Shown piece by piece: positions 53,290 through 61,758 of a stretch of 64,000 bases of DNA. The translations under genes and the position numbers were made by a program. Source of the DNA: Pseudomonas fluorescens (GTDB taxonomy: Bacteria > Pseudomonadota > Gammaproteobacteria > Pseudomonadales > Pseudomonadaceae); contig NZ_MOBX01000015.1 of the NCBI RefSeq assembly GCF_003732425.1, positions 390,303 through 454,302 on the forward strand, in the 5' to 3' direction. Numbering within the stretch: the first letter of the stretch is position 1; every line of letters begins with the position of its first letter. Under the pieces are notes generated by a model, which did no database searches, was not told the origin of the DNA, and saw only the letters and a list, made by a program, of their open reading frames with translations.

Positions 53290-53358
53290 CTGTTTATCAC
53301 CTCAGGGCGGACAAATAAACTGAGCCCCATCACCACTCACTGCAATCGAGGACGTCCC

Positions 53359-54117
53359 ATGAACCGCAAAATCGCATTGATCACCGGCGCCAGTCGTGGC
53401 CTCGGTAAAAACGCCGCCCTGCACCTCGCCGCTCAGGGCATCGACATCATCGGTACCTACAACAGCCGCGCCGATGAAGCCCAGGCGTTGGTGACCGAAC
53501 TGCAAGCACTCGGCGCGAAAGCCGTGATGCTGCAACTAGACGTCGGCCGCAGCGAAAGCTTTGCCGATTTTGGTACACGTGTTGGGCAGGCATTGCAGCA
53601 GACGTTCGACCGTCAGCGCTTTGATTTCCTGATCAACAATGCCGGGATTGGCGTGCATGCGCTGTTTGCCGAGACCACGCCGGAGCAGTTCGATCTGCTG
53701 ATGAACATCCAGTTGAAAGGGCCGTTCTTCCTGACCCAGCAGTTGCTGCCACTGATTAACGACGGTGGGCGGATCATCAATATTTCCAGCGGCCTGACCC
53801 GCTTCAGTCTGCCGGGCTACGGCGCCTATGCGGCAATGAAAGGCGCGATGGAAGTGCTGACCCGTTATCAGGCCAAAGAGCTGGGTGCACGGCAGATCGG
53901 CGTGAACATTCTCGCCCCGGGCGCCATCGAGACTGACTTCGGTGGTGGTGCGGTGCGCGACAATTCGGCGGTGAATGCGATGGTCGCCAGCAATACCGCA
54001 TTGGGCCGGGCCGGACAGCCGGATGATATTGGCGGGGCGTTGGCGCTGCTGCTGTCGGAGGGGGGTCAGTGGATCAATGGCCAACGGGTTGAGGCGTCGG
54101 GCGGGATGTTCCTCTAA
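53359..54117 (+). CDS. Short-chain dehydrogenase/reductase
   Basis: The 252-residue classical SDR has the NAD(P) motif ITGASRGLGKNAAL, NNAGIGV near residue 95, the catalytic Ser in IINISSGLTRFSLPG and Tyr-x3-Lys in YGAYAAMKGA. APGAIETDF and the C-terminal GQWINGQRVEASGGMFL are typical. Target is probably regulated by the divergent LysR protein. Substrate unknown. Confidence 0.92.
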   Translation: MNRKIALITGASRGLGKNAALHLAAQGIDIIGTYNSRADEAQALVTELQALGAKAVMLQLDVGRSESFADFGTRVGQALQQTFDRQRFDFLINNAGIGVHALFAETTPEQFDLLMNIQLKGPFFLTQQLLPLINDGGRIINISSGLTRFSLPGYGAYAAMKGAMEVLTRYQAKELGARQIGVNILAPGAIETDFGGGAVRDNSAVNAMVASNTALGRAGQPDDIGGALALLLSEGGQWINGQRVEASGGMFL

Positions 54118-54137
54118 TCAAGAATTTGAACCATCCA

Positions 54138-54270
54138 CTGTGGCGAGGGAGCTTGCTCCCGCTGGGTGCGAAGCGCCCCCTAAACCAGAGAACGCTGTTT
54201 TTCAGGTGGACCGCATTCTCAGGTTTTGCGACGGCTTCGCCGCCGAGCGGGAGCAAGCTCCCTCGCCACA
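54138..54270. repeat. REP doublet with long spacer
   Basis: CTGTGGCGAGGGAGCTTGCT at the left and its complement ending CTCGCCACAG at the right, about 80 bases apart, of the same class as at 43227. Confidence 0.85.
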
Positions 54271-54295
54271 GGTTTTTCTGTGCCTCACAAATGGG

Positions 54296-54733
54296 TTACC
54301 CCTCACAGACGCGGCGGGTCATGAAGCGCTCACGCACCACGTCATAACCCCAGTGATACACATAGGTGTACGGCAGGAAAAACAGCAACACACCGATGTC
54401 GAGCAAAAACGCCTGCCACAGGCTGACCGACAGCCACCAGGCAATCAGCGGCACGCCCATCACGATCAAGCCGCCTTCGAACAGCAGCGCGTGCACCACG
54501 CGCACCCAGGCGTTGTGCGCAACGTTCATGCGCGCCAGCATACGGTCGAAGAAACGGTTGAACACTACGTTCCAGGCCAGCGCCAGCAACGCGATCAACA
54601 CGGTTACCGCGCCCATTTCAAGCATCGGTTTTTGCATGATCCACGCCAGCAACGGGGTGCAGATCAGGATGGCCAGCAGTTCGAAACCAACGGCCTGGAA
54701 AATACGTTCAGTGATGGATTTGTCGGCAATCAT
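54296..54733 (-). CDS. PACE-family efflux protein
   Basis: The 145-residue inner-membrane protein has four helices in two bacterial-transmembrane-pair repeats: ERIFQAVGFELLAILICTPL and, after NVVFNRFFDRMLARMNVAHN, VRVVHALLFEGGLIVMGVPL. The conserved Glu in the first helix (FELLA) and the second GLU in LLFEGG are in place. Family members such as AceI export chlorhexidine and short diamines. ATG 54733 gives the family start; it is divergent from a LysR gene that likely controls it. Confidence 0.9.
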   Translation of the reverse strand: MIADKSITERIFQAVGFELLAILICTPLLAWIMQKPMLEMGAVTVLIALLALAWNVVFNRFFDRMLARMNVAHNAWVRVVHALLFEGGLIVMGVPLIAWWLSVSLWQAFLLDIGVLLFFLPYTYVYHWGYDVVRERFMTRRVCEG

Positions 54734-54822
54734 GGCCTGACTCCTTGAGTGAAGATGATTGCCATGATCTATGCTCACATCGATACTTAATAACCAATAA
54801 CCATCGATCAAGGCGATAGTTG

Positions 54823-55677
54823 ATGATCTCGCATGAAGTGCTGTTGGCGTTTGTCCAGGCCGCCACCCAAGGTTCGTTTTCGGCAGCGGCGCGCAAACTC
54901 GGGCGCAGTCAGTCGACCATCAGCGCGGCGGTGGCCAGCCTTGAGATCGATCTGGATCTGCTGTTGTTTGATCGCAGCAGCCGCAAACCGACCCTGACCC
55001 CGGCCGGGCATGTGATGCTGCAACGCGCCGAGGCGATCCTGGCGGCCAGCAGTCGCCTGGAAATGACCGCGCGGCAGCTGTCCCAAGGCGTCGAGCCGAA
55101 GCTGACCGTGGCGATTTCCGACACTTATCAGTCGTACCGTTTTGAAGCAGCGCTGGTCGGATTTGAGCAGCGTTATCCGGATCTGGAGCTGGAATGTTTG
55201 ATCGCTGAATGCGATGACCTGATCGAACTGGTGCAGCGCGGTCGCGCGCACTTGGCCTTCGCCGAGATGCAAGAGCACTACCCGCCGGATCTGGTGACGT
55301 CAACGGTGGCCGAGCGCACGGAAATCGCCTTGTTCGTCAATCGCGACCACGCGTTGGCCAAGCTTGATCATGTTGATCAGCACATCCTGGAACAGCATCG
55401 CGAGCTGCGTCTGGCGACCATCGTCAATCCCTATGACAGTCGTGGCAAAGGCCGGGTATGGTCGGCGCCGAGTTATCTGATGCTGCTGGAAATGGCCGAA
55501 AAAGGCTTTGGCTGGGCGCCGTTGCCGCGTTGGCTGGCGCAGCGCTTTGGTAACGATTTGCTGGTGGAATTGAAAGTGCGCGGCTGGCCGAAACCGGTGT
55601 TTGTCGACGCCTTGTGGTCGCGGTTGTATCCGCCGGGGCCGGCGGGGAGTTGGTTGTTGAGCAAGATGCTGGAATAG
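54823..55677 (+). CDS. LysR-family regulator, divergent from the PACE gene
   Basis: The 284-residue protein begins MISHEVLLAFVQAATQGSFS and has a LysR HTH (AAARKLGRSQSTISAAVASL, EIDLDLLLFDRSSRKPTLTP). AceR-like regulators next to PACE genes respond to the exported cation, which suggests this pair works in the same way. The 89-base gap contains an ATCGAT...ATCGAT inverted pair (about 54778-54808) that may be its site. Confidence 0.9.
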   Translation: MISHEVLLAFVQAATQGSFSAAARKLGRSQSTISAAVASLEIDLDLLLFDRSSRKPTLTPAGHVMLQRAEAILAASSRLEMTARQLSQGVEPKLTVAISDTYQSYRFEAALVGFEQRYPDLELECLIAECDDLIELVQRGRAHLAFAEMQEHYPPDLVTSTVAERTEIALFVNRDHALAKLDHVDQHILEQHRELRLATIVNPYDSRGKGRVWSAPSYLMLLEMAEKGFGWAPLPRWLAQRFGNDLLVELKVRGWPKPVFVDALWSRLYPPGPAGSWLLSKMLE

Positions 55678-55714
55678 CGGCGCTGCCAATCGCTGGCTGG
55701 TCTGAAGCCAGAAG

Positions 55715-55935
55715 CCCCTCACCCCAGCCCTCTCCCGGATGGAGAGGGGACCGACCGAGTTCTCTTGCGTCATACATCGACCTGAAAAATCGAGTCGATT
55801 ATGGATTCATTACGGCCTTAAACCTCGACCAGACTGGGTCGATTATGGATTCACAGCTGAGCTTTCAAGTCGGTGAATTTCTCCAATATTCCCCAATCAG
55901 TCCCCTCTCACTCTGGGAGAGGGCGAGGGTGAGGG
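55715..55935. repeat. Long imperfect palindromic repeat, copy 2
   Basis: Outer arms CCCCTCACCCCAGCCCTCTC and GAGAGGGCGAGGGTGAGGG match those of copy 1 at 46710. The centre differs and carries a direct repeat, GTCGATTATGGATTC, at about 55794 and 55839. The right arm overlaps the 3' end of the sigma factor gene. Confidence 0.8.
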
Positions 55936-57165
55936 CCGTTCCAGCGCCATGAGCCGCCCTTCAATAAACCGCCGCTCAGGTTCTTGCCGGGTCAGCTCCA
56001 AGGCTCGCAAATACGCCGTTCGCGCCTCCTCCACCCTGCCCAACTGCCGACAAAACTCCGCCCGCGCCGAGTGCGCCAAGTGGTAATCCTGCAACTCGCC
56101 GCGTCCCAAAATCCCCTCAATCAGATTCAATCCGTTCAGCGCCCCGTCGCGCTTGGCCACCGCCACCGCGCGGTTCAACTCGATCACTGGCGAAGGCACC
56201 GCGCGCAACAGCACGTCATACAAACCAACGATCTGCGCCCAATCGGTGTCTGCCGCTGACGGCGCCTCGGCATGCACCGCGGCAATCGCCGCCTGCAAAC
56301 AATACGGTCCAAACCGCCGCGTGGTCAGCGCGCGCTCGACCAGCGCACAACCTTCGGCGATCAGATAGGCATCCCAGCGCGAGCGATCCTGATCATCCAG
56401 CAGCACCAGTTCACCACTCGGCGAAGTGCGCGCAGAGCGTCGCGATTCGTGCAACAGCATCATCGCCAACAACCCCATGACCTCAGGCTCCGGCAGCAAC
56501 TCCATTAACAGCCGCCCCAGCCTGATCGCCTCACGTGTCAGATCCTCTCGGGTCAACTCGGCCCCGACCGATGCTGAATACCCTTCGTTGAACACCAGAT
56601 AAATCACCCGCAACACGCTGTCGAGACGCTCGGGCAATTCGTTCAGGCTCGGTACTTGATAGGGGATTTTCGCGTCACGAATCTTGGCTTTGGCGCGCAC
56701 GATGCGTTGGGCAATCGCCGCCGGCGCCGAGAGAAAAGCGCGGGCGATTTCCTCGGTGGTCAGGTCGCAGACTTCGCGCAAGGTCAGCGGTACTTGCGCA
56801 TCCGCCGCCAGCGCCGGGTGGCAGCAGGTGAAAATCAGGCGCAGGCGATCGTCTTCCACCTCTTCGCCACTCCAGTCGGCCTGTTCCAGTTCTTCCAGTT
56901 GCGCCAGCAACAACGGCTGCGAGGCCTTGAACCGCGCACGCCTGCGCAACACATCGATGGCCTTGAAACGCCCGGTGGACACCAGCCAGGTGCGCGGGTT
57001 GTCCGGCACGCCGTCGCGCTGCCAGCGTTCGACCGCGACGAAGAACGCCTCATGCAAGGCTTCTTCGGCGAGGTCAAAATCACCCAGCAAGCGAATCAGC
57101 GTCGCGAGGATCCGCCGCGAGTCTTCGCGATAGACCTGCTCGACCCGCGCCTTGACCTCAGACAT
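55897..57165 (-). CDS. ECF-like sigma factor of the DUF6596 type
   Basis: The 422-residue protein has sigma-2 (RILATLIRLLGDFDLAEEAL, HEAFFVAVERWQRDGVPDNP, RTWLVSTGRFKAIDVLRRR), sigma-4 (LTLREVCDLTTEEIARAFLS) and the long C-terminal DUF6596/TPR-like extension (YLVFNEGYSASVGAELTRED, AVSPVIELNRAVAVA-like block). It overlaps the YciI gene by 8 bases, the standard pairing for this sigma group. The last ~13 residues (RPSPSPSPRVRGD) and the stop codon come from the palindromic repeat, so the native C-terminus has been replaced or extended. Confidence 0.9.
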   Translation of the reverse strand: MSEVKARVEQVYREDSRRILATLIRLLGDFDLAEEALHEAFFVAVERWQRDGVPDNPRTWLVSTGRFKAIDVLRRRARFKASQPLLLAQLEELEQADWSGEEVEDDRLRLIFTCCHPALAADAQVPLTLREVCDLTTEEIARAFLSAPAAIAQRIVRAKAKIRDAKIPYQVPSLNELPERLDSVLRVIYLVFNEGYSASVGAELTREDLTREAIRLGRLLMELLPEPEVMGLLAMMLLHESRRSARTSPSGELVLLDDQDRSRWDAYLIAEGCALVERALTTRRFGPYCLQAAIAAVHAEAPSAADTDWAQIVGLYDVLLRAVPSPVIELNRAVAVAKRDGALNGLNLIEGILGRGELQDYHLAHSARAEFCRQLGRVEEARTAYLRALELTRQEPERRFIEGRLMALERPSPSPSPRVRGD

Positions 57166-57502
57166 TCAACTGCCGCACCGGGCGCACTTCAACGCTGCCG
57201 ACCCGCGCCGCCGGAATATCACCAGCAACCTGAATCGCTTCGTTGAGATCCTTGGCGTCGATCAGGTAGAAACCGGCCAATTGCTCTTTTGTTTCGGCGA
57301 ACGGGCCGTCGGTGATCGACAACTTGCCGTTGCGCATCCGCACGGTGGTGGCGGTCTGCACCGACTCCAGCGCCTCGGCGGCAACCATCCGCCCGCTGCC
57401 CTGAATCGACTCGGCGTAGGCCCAGCACTCGGCGTCTTCCGGGCTGTCGGGTGATGAATGCAGCAGGCGTTCATCGCTGTAGACCAGGCATAAATACTTC
57501 AT
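57158..57502 (-). CDS. YciI-family (DGPF) protein
   Basis: The 114-residue protein has the motif ITDGPFAETKEQLAGFYLID and MKYLCLVYSDE at its start. ATG 57502 is preceded by GGAG. These small proteins travel with DUF6596-type sigma factor genes; a signalling or enzymatic role is suspected but not established. It overlaps the sigma gene by 8 bases. Confidence 0.92.
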   Translation of the reverse strand: MKYLCLVYSDERLLHSSPDSPEDAECWAYAESIQGSGRMVAAEALESVQTATTVRMRNGKLSITDGPFAETKEQLAGFYLIDAKDLNEAIQVAGDIPAARVGSVEVRPVRQLNV

Positions 57503-57542
57503 GGCGTTCTCCTGAAGCGGACGGATCAACTATGGCTGAAGA

Positions 57543-57968
57543 TCAGGGGGTCACATCGAACAGGGTCGCGCCGCTCATCGGATCGAACGGCGCCGACCAG
57601 TGTTCGTGGGCGATTTTCCAGGCCCCGCCAATCTGCCGATAGCAGGCGGTGACGCGCATCCAGCAGCTCTGGGTTTCGCCCTTGTCGTTGGTGCCGCCGC
57701 AGTTCGCCACCCAATGGGCGAAGGCGATGTTGTCGGCACTTTCGATGGCGATTTCGTGGAATTCGAAAATGTGCGGGCCGGGGCACATTTCCATGCACTC
57801 GACCCAGTGCGCGCGATAGGCGGCTTTGCCCTTGAATTGCAGGGCCTTGATCGCGTCGAAAGAGACGATGTCGTCGGCGTACAAGGCCATGACTTTCTCG
57901 ACGTTCTTGGTCATGACGGCTTCGCGGTAAGTGTTGATCAGGGCCTGGATCTCGGTTTGTGCGCTCAT
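57543..57968 (-). CDS. SnoaL/NTF2-like protein
   Basis: The 141-residue cone-fold protein (IQALINTYREAVMTKNVEKV, MALYADDIVSFDAIKALQFK, then FEFHEIAIESADNIAFAHWV, WMRVTACYRQIGGAWKIAHE) resembles SgcJ/EcaC or DUF4440 ketosteroid-isomerase-like proteins. It is the first gene of the three-gene operon with YciI and the sigma factor, 40 bases upstream of the YciI gene. Ligand unknown. Confidence 0.88.
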   Translation of the reverse strand: MSAQTEIQALINTYREAVMTKNVEKVMALYADDIVSFDAIKALQFKGKAAYRAHWVECMEMCPGPHIFEFHEIAIESADNIAFAHWVANCGGTNDKGETQSCWMRVTACYRQIGGAWKIAHEHWSAPFDPMSGATLFDVTP

Positions 57969-58109
57969 GGTGTTCTCCGTGTTTTTTGTTGTGAAGACAC
58001 CCTTAGTCGTTCGGTGAAGAGGCGGATCGACAGACGAAACAAAAAATTTCTGCAGAAGACAAAATCGCTAGAATCCGAGGCTCATCTTTGTAGGAAAAAG
58101 GAAATTCCC

Positions 58110-58595
58110 GTGTCAGCCCAACTCGTGCCGTACGACAGCCTTAACGCCTTGCAGCGTCAGCAAGTCGAGGCGATTGAAATCCATGCCGAGCAGATCAAGT
58201 TCTCCGGCGATATCCATGGCGCGTTGCACACGCTGCTGTCGAAACCCGGCCCCGGCGTGAAAGGTTTTGCGCTGCTGGCAGATCAAGTACCGGTGGCGTT
58301 TCTGTTGCTCAAGCGCCCGCCGGTGTTGCCGGCCTGGGCCGATGAACACAGCGCCACCCTGCATGCGTTGCAGGTCGATCGCCGCGCCCAGGGCAAGGGT
58401 TACGGCAAGGCTTGTCTGCAAGCACTCCCCGAAGTTGCACGTCAGGCGTGGCCTGAGATCAAGGGGCTGGAATTGTCGGTGGATGCCGACAATGACGCTG
58501 CGATTGCGCTGTATGCCAAGCACGGCTACGTCGACAGCGGTGAGGCGTACAAGGGCCGGATCGGTTACGAACGGCGCATGGGCCTGTTTTTCTAA
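58110..58595 (+). CDS. GNAT acetyltransferase
   Basis: The 161-residue protein has the acetyl-CoA motif LQVDRRAQGKGYGKACLQAL and the C-terminal LSVDADNDAAIALYAKHGYV. The start is GTG 58110, with AAAAAGGAAA 5 bases upstream; no ATG suits. It precedes the FMN-binding protein gene by 19 bases on the same strand. Acceptor unknown. Confidence 0.88.
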   Translation: MSAQLVPYDSLNALQRQQVEAIEIHAEQIKFSGDIHGALHTLLSKPGPGVKGFALLADQVPVAFLLLKRPPVLPAWADEHSATLHALQVDRRAQGKGYGKACLQALPEVARQAWPEIKGLELSVDADNDAAIALYAKHGYVDSGEAYKGRIGYERRMGLFF

Positions 58596-58614
58596 GTCAT
58601 CGAGGGATGCAACG

Positions 58615-59220
58615 ATGATCGATTCAATCGAAGCGCTGGAAGCGATTTACGGACTGCCGCACGAGCGGGCCATGCGTAAGCAGATCGGTTTTCTCAACGA
58701 GGATTATCAGGCGATGGTGCGCCTGTCGCCGCTGGTGATCGTCAGCTCGGTGGGCGCCGATGGCCTGGATAATTCGCCGCGCGGTGATGCGCCGGGGTTT
58801 GTGCGGATCATTGATCAAAACACCCTGGCCCTGCCGGATCGCCCGGGCAACAACCGCATCGATACCTTGCGCAATGTGCTGCAGGATTCGCGGGTGTCGC
58901 TGCTGTTCATCATTCCGGGGATTGGCGAGACGTTGCGGGTCAATGGCACGGCGGTGATTAGTGCTGAGCCGCAGTTGTTGGAGAGTTTTGCGGTGAATGG
59001 CAAACCGGCGAAAACGGTGTTGCTGGTGACGGTGGAAGCGGCGTTCTTTCACTGCTCGAAAGCGTTTGTCCGCTCCGACGCCTGGAACCCCGAAACCCAC
59101 CTGCCGCGCTCGGCCCTGCCCTCTGCCGGCGCCTTCCACAAACGTTTGAACGACGGTCAGTTCGACGCCGAGGCCTACGACCGGGAAGCGCCGAAGCGGG
59201 TAAGCGACAGCCTCTACTGA
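58615..59220 (+). CDS. Pyridoxamine-phosphate-oxidase-like FMN-binding protein
   Basis: The 201-residue protein matches the split-barrel PNPOx family of the MSMEG_1061 type: LSPLVIVSSVGADGLDNSPR, GDAPGFVRIIDQNTLALPDR, PGNNRIDTLRNVLQDSRVSL and CSKAFVRSDAWNPETHLPRS. It probably binds FMN or F420-like cofactor and reduces an unknown substrate. The last 80 bases are duplicated, in diverged form, at 61559-61639 on the far side of the AT-rich cassette. Confidence 0.9.
   Translation: MIDSIEALEAIYGLPHERAMRKQIGFLNEDYQAMVRLSPLVIVSSVGADGLDNSPRGDAPGFVRIIDQNTLALPDRPGNNRIDTLRNVLQDSRVSLLFIIPGIGETLRVNGTAVISAEPQLLESFAVNGKPAKTVLLVTVEAAFFHCSKAFVRSDAWNPETHLPRSALPSAGAFHKRLNDGQFDAEAYDREAPKRVSDSLY
59141..59220 (+). 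repeat. Left flank of the cassette: 3' end of the FMN-protein gene
   Basis: These 80 bases encode the C-terminal KRLNDGQFDAEAYDRE... ending VSDSLY and stop. They match 61559-61639 at roughly 80% of positions with one single-base gap; AAGCGACAGCCTCTACTGA at the end is identical. Confidence 0.9.
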
Positions 59221-59490
59221 AAAGATCTCATGTTCTCTTACAGGACTAAGCAATCATCCTGTAAGAGTTATCCCACGAGCAAATCCCAAATCATTTAAAA
59301 CTGATAAAACCCTGTAAGTAAATTCTGATTTTCATCCTAGATATTGACGACTTACTGTCAACCACTCTAGGTTTAGCCATGAGCAATTTTATTAATTACT
59401 CAACAGCTTATATATATTTGAACATCAGGCTATGACATAGAGACGAATACTTAAAGCTCTGCATCACTCGACTTTAACGAAGAGAGCAAT

Positions 59491-60553
59491 ATGATAGACA
59501 CTCTAATAAAGACCTCAAAGTCAAAAATCACGCACAATGAAATAATCATACTGGATGGAAAAATCTCAATCCCGAAAAGCTATCTCCGAGAGAAAGCATC
59601 TTTAGAACCGACAAGCATCCTGATTGTTTCCGGCTCTTTAATCGAGGGCATCGGAACAATTCACTCCGACATCGACTGCATTATACTCTGCGACGAACGC
59701 CCCAAAGCTTGCAGCATTAAAGACATCGAACATGCTTTTGTCACAGACGAAGATTATCGCCATATTACAAAAAAGCGAAAAAGTTCACAACACGACCGAC
59801 TTCTACGGCGATACGAGCATCCACATCGATGCCGACTACATCACTTTCTCAGAAATTGAAGACATATATAAAAAAATCAACAAAGCATTTGACGAAGTAA
59901 TTTCTGACCAGCGCTTTCTATATAACCCTGTACTCACAAATACAGAGAACAACATCGTTCACCGCTCTATTATTGGACATGCAATTACCAACGAAGAAAA
60001 ATTTAATTCAATAAGATCACAAATCCCTCTAAAAAAACATATATACATTGCACATCGCGAAAGGCTTCCAGTCTTTTACGCATTTCAGGATATTCAAGGC
60101 TGTTGGCAGTCAGGAAATCTATGGATGGGCTGCGAAATAGCCAGGGACATGATGCTAAAAACATCCATGAGTTTCACCTACCTCACTGGCACGTCGAACA
60201 AGCATTACAAGTGGGTATACTCAAATATGTATCGAATTGAAGGATTCGACGCCATCAAAAATAAGTTTTTCGATTTGGCCAGGCAAGGAGCAACTACAGA
60301 AACAGAATGCAGATCCTACATCCAAGAGATTTTGGACTACATGGACTTGGTATTCCTGGCAATTGAAGGCCTTCTAAAAACAATAGATATCTATCCAACG
60401 ACAAAAACCTCCCTTGCCGCACTTGACAAAGAATTCAATGAACGAAAACAAACCAAACATAAAACATCTGTGTGCGAGTACTACTTTAGGAAAAAATACT
60501 TTGCTGCTTCCCAGACTCCTCCGCTAACGACATTACTTAAAGAATGGGACTAA
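59491..60553 (+). pseudogene. Nucleotidyltransferase-like gene, frame interrupted at an A6 tract
   Basis: The first frame (59491 to ~59766) holds a polymerase-beta-type nucleotidyltransferase core: LIVSGSLIEGIGTIHSDIDC with GS and DxD-like residues. The second frame (from ~59762 to 60553) continues as KSEKVHNTTDFYGDTSIHID... through a helical domain (YKWVYSNMYRIEGFDAIKNK, ILDYMDLVFLAIEGLLKTID). Removing one A from ACAAAAAAGCG at 59767-59777 joins them into about 353 residues. GAGAG before ATG 59491 is a fair ribosome site. Substrate unknown; adenylylation or nucleotidylylation of a small molecule or protein is possible. It is a broken gene, a slippage-corrected gene or a sequencing error. Confidence 0.65.
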
Positions 60554-60866
60554 CTCCTCCCGCAACGCCACAAACGACCCATGTTATGGAAGTACTTAAA
60601 TTATCTGTACGGCTGATGCTTTCCAGATTGGGAGATATGATAGGGTCACTGATTTTCTTCTCCTTTATAGGCCATTACATTGTCGACTCTCTCACCCTGA
60701 CGCCGGTTCACACTACTCTACAAAAGCACGGCCTTCCGTTGACTTCCTGAATATACTCGGTAAAAAGATGTCAGAAATTTATCAAAGAGAAGGCTTTAAA
60801 CCGCTAATAGAAGGAAGTGGACGAAACTCTTTAGACACTGAAGCATACTTAGGAGGTTTTGCATAA
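60544..60866 (+). pseudogene. Small unknown gene, frame interrupted at an A4 tract
   Basis: One frame reads from ATG 60544 (or 60586, MEVLKLSVRLMLSRLGDMIG) to about 60722; another continues ARPSVDFLNILGKKMSEIYQ then REGFKPLIEGSGRNSLDTEA, ending TAA at 60864-60866. Adding one A to CTACAAAAGC at 60719-60728 joins them into ~107 residues. I do not recognise the protein. It overlaps the nucleotidyltransferase stop by 10 bases and the kinase start by 4. Confidence 0.5.
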
Positions 60867-61549
60867 GCTACTCTTTTGACAAGGGACTATTTATTGCATT
60901 CGAAGGTACCGATGGTGCAGGAAAATCAACGGTTGCGCGAGCGACATATGACAGAATTCTTGAGTCCCATTCTGCATTGCACTATATAGACAAAAATCGT
61001 CCTCCAGTGCCTACAGGCTATACAGAGTTTCATATGTCTCGGCTACGCGAAGTCTTATGGGATTATCCGGACAACGCTCCCCTGGAACAATTAGGTGACA
61101 AACACTGGATGAGCCTCATAACTGCGTGGTTTCAGGCCACAGATCATGCAGCTATAACGCCTATAATCAATTCTGGCAAAAGTTGCATCGCCGATGGTTG
61201 GCATTATAAATACCTGGCGCGTTTTTTGCTCAAGAGCACTGATTTGGCTGAGGATGCGTTGACAATGTTCTCAACAATTAGAAAACCTGACTTCGTAATT
61301 TTCTTAGATGTTGATCCGGCACTGGCAGCACAGAGAAAAGGATCATTTCGCCTTAGCGAGAGTGGAGCCTATGACGGCGCCAATGCAGACCCCCAGAAGG
61401 GCTTCATTGACTATCAGAATCGAGTTAGATCCAGTTATGAGCGCTGCGGTCTGGTGAACTGGATAAGAATCGATACAACCGACCTAAGTGAGGAAGCCGT
61501 TCTCGATAAGGCGGTGACTGCAGTTCAGAGCATTCTTTGTAGGGAGTAG
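60863..61549 (+). CDS. Thymidylate-kinase-like P-loop protein with apparent ATA start
   Basis: About 228 residues. The N-terminal FDKGLFIAFEGTDGAGKSTV is a textbook thymidylate-kinase P-loop; ADGWHYKYLARF stands where the DRY/H motif usually is, and PDFVIFLDVDPALAAQRKGS is the later Asp-x-Asp-Pro segment before the lid. Substrate could be a nucleotide or another phosphorylated small molecule. The frame opens at 60842 and no ATG, GTG or TTG precedes the P-loop. The codon 6 bases after a perfect AGGAGG (60851-60856) is ATA at 60863, overlapping the upstream TAA as ATAA, exactly where ATGA would be expected. A TTG at 60977 would lose the P-loop. Confidence 0.7.
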   Translation: MSYSFDKGLFIAFEGTDGAGKSTVARATYDRILESHSALHYIDKNRPPVPTGYTEFHMSRLREVLWDYPDNAPLEQLGDKHWMSLITAWFQATDHAAITPIINSGKSCIADGWHYKYLARFLLKSTDLAEDALTMFSTIRKPDFVIFLDVDPALAAQRKGSFRLSESGAYDGANADPQKGFIDYQNRVRSSYERCGLVNWIRIDTTDLSEEAVLDKAVTAVQSILCRE

Positions 61550-61558
61550 AAACCAACG

Positions 61559-61639
61559 AACGTTTCTAACCACGGGCTGATCGACGCCGACAACTACGAC
61601 CGAGAAGCGCCAAAATGTGTAAGCGACAGCCTCTACTGA
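61559..61639 (+). repeat. Right flank of the cassette: diverged copy of the FMN-protein gene end
   Basis: In frame these bases read VSNHGLIDADNYDREAPKCV, SDSLY and stop, matching the last 26 codons of the 58615-59220 gene with several substitutions. There is no start or upstream gene attached. It marks the right edge of the insertion. Confidence 0.88.
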
Positions 61640-61654
61640 CAGAACACAATCCCC

Positions 61655-61740
61655 TGTAGGAGCTGCCGAAGGCTGCGATCTTTTGACCTTGCTGTTAAAA
61701 AATCAAGATCAAAAGATCGCAGCCTTCGGCAGCTCCTACA
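61655..61740. repeat. REP doublet
   Basis: TGTAGGAGCTGCCGAAGGCT and its complement, with GATCTTTTGAC / GATCAAAAGATC in the centre; it separates the cassette's right flank from the converging GNAT gene. Confidence 0.9.
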
Positions 61741-61758
61741 GTGGAGATCGGGTTGGCC

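Larger units (their letters stand above)
59221..61558. mobile_element. AT-rich three-gene cassette inserted at a gene end
   Basis: This 2.3-kb block is visibly far richer in A and T than the flanks and uses codons such as ATA, AAA and TTA that neighbours avoid. It is bounded on the left by the FMN-protein stop codon and on the right by a second, diverged copy of that gene's 3' end, as in insertions that bring in an allelic gene end. No integrase or transposase is present. The first 270 bases (59221-59490) hold no gene. The three reading units overlap tightly and look like one operon. Confidence 0.75.

Noticed and set aside
59768..59775. A AAA AAG heptamer at the nucleotidyltransferase frame break, like the dnaX minus-1 slippery site
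   Set aside because: A minus-1 slip leads to the wrong frame; the downstream coding frame requires a plus-1 change, so programmed minus-1 frameshifting does not explain it.
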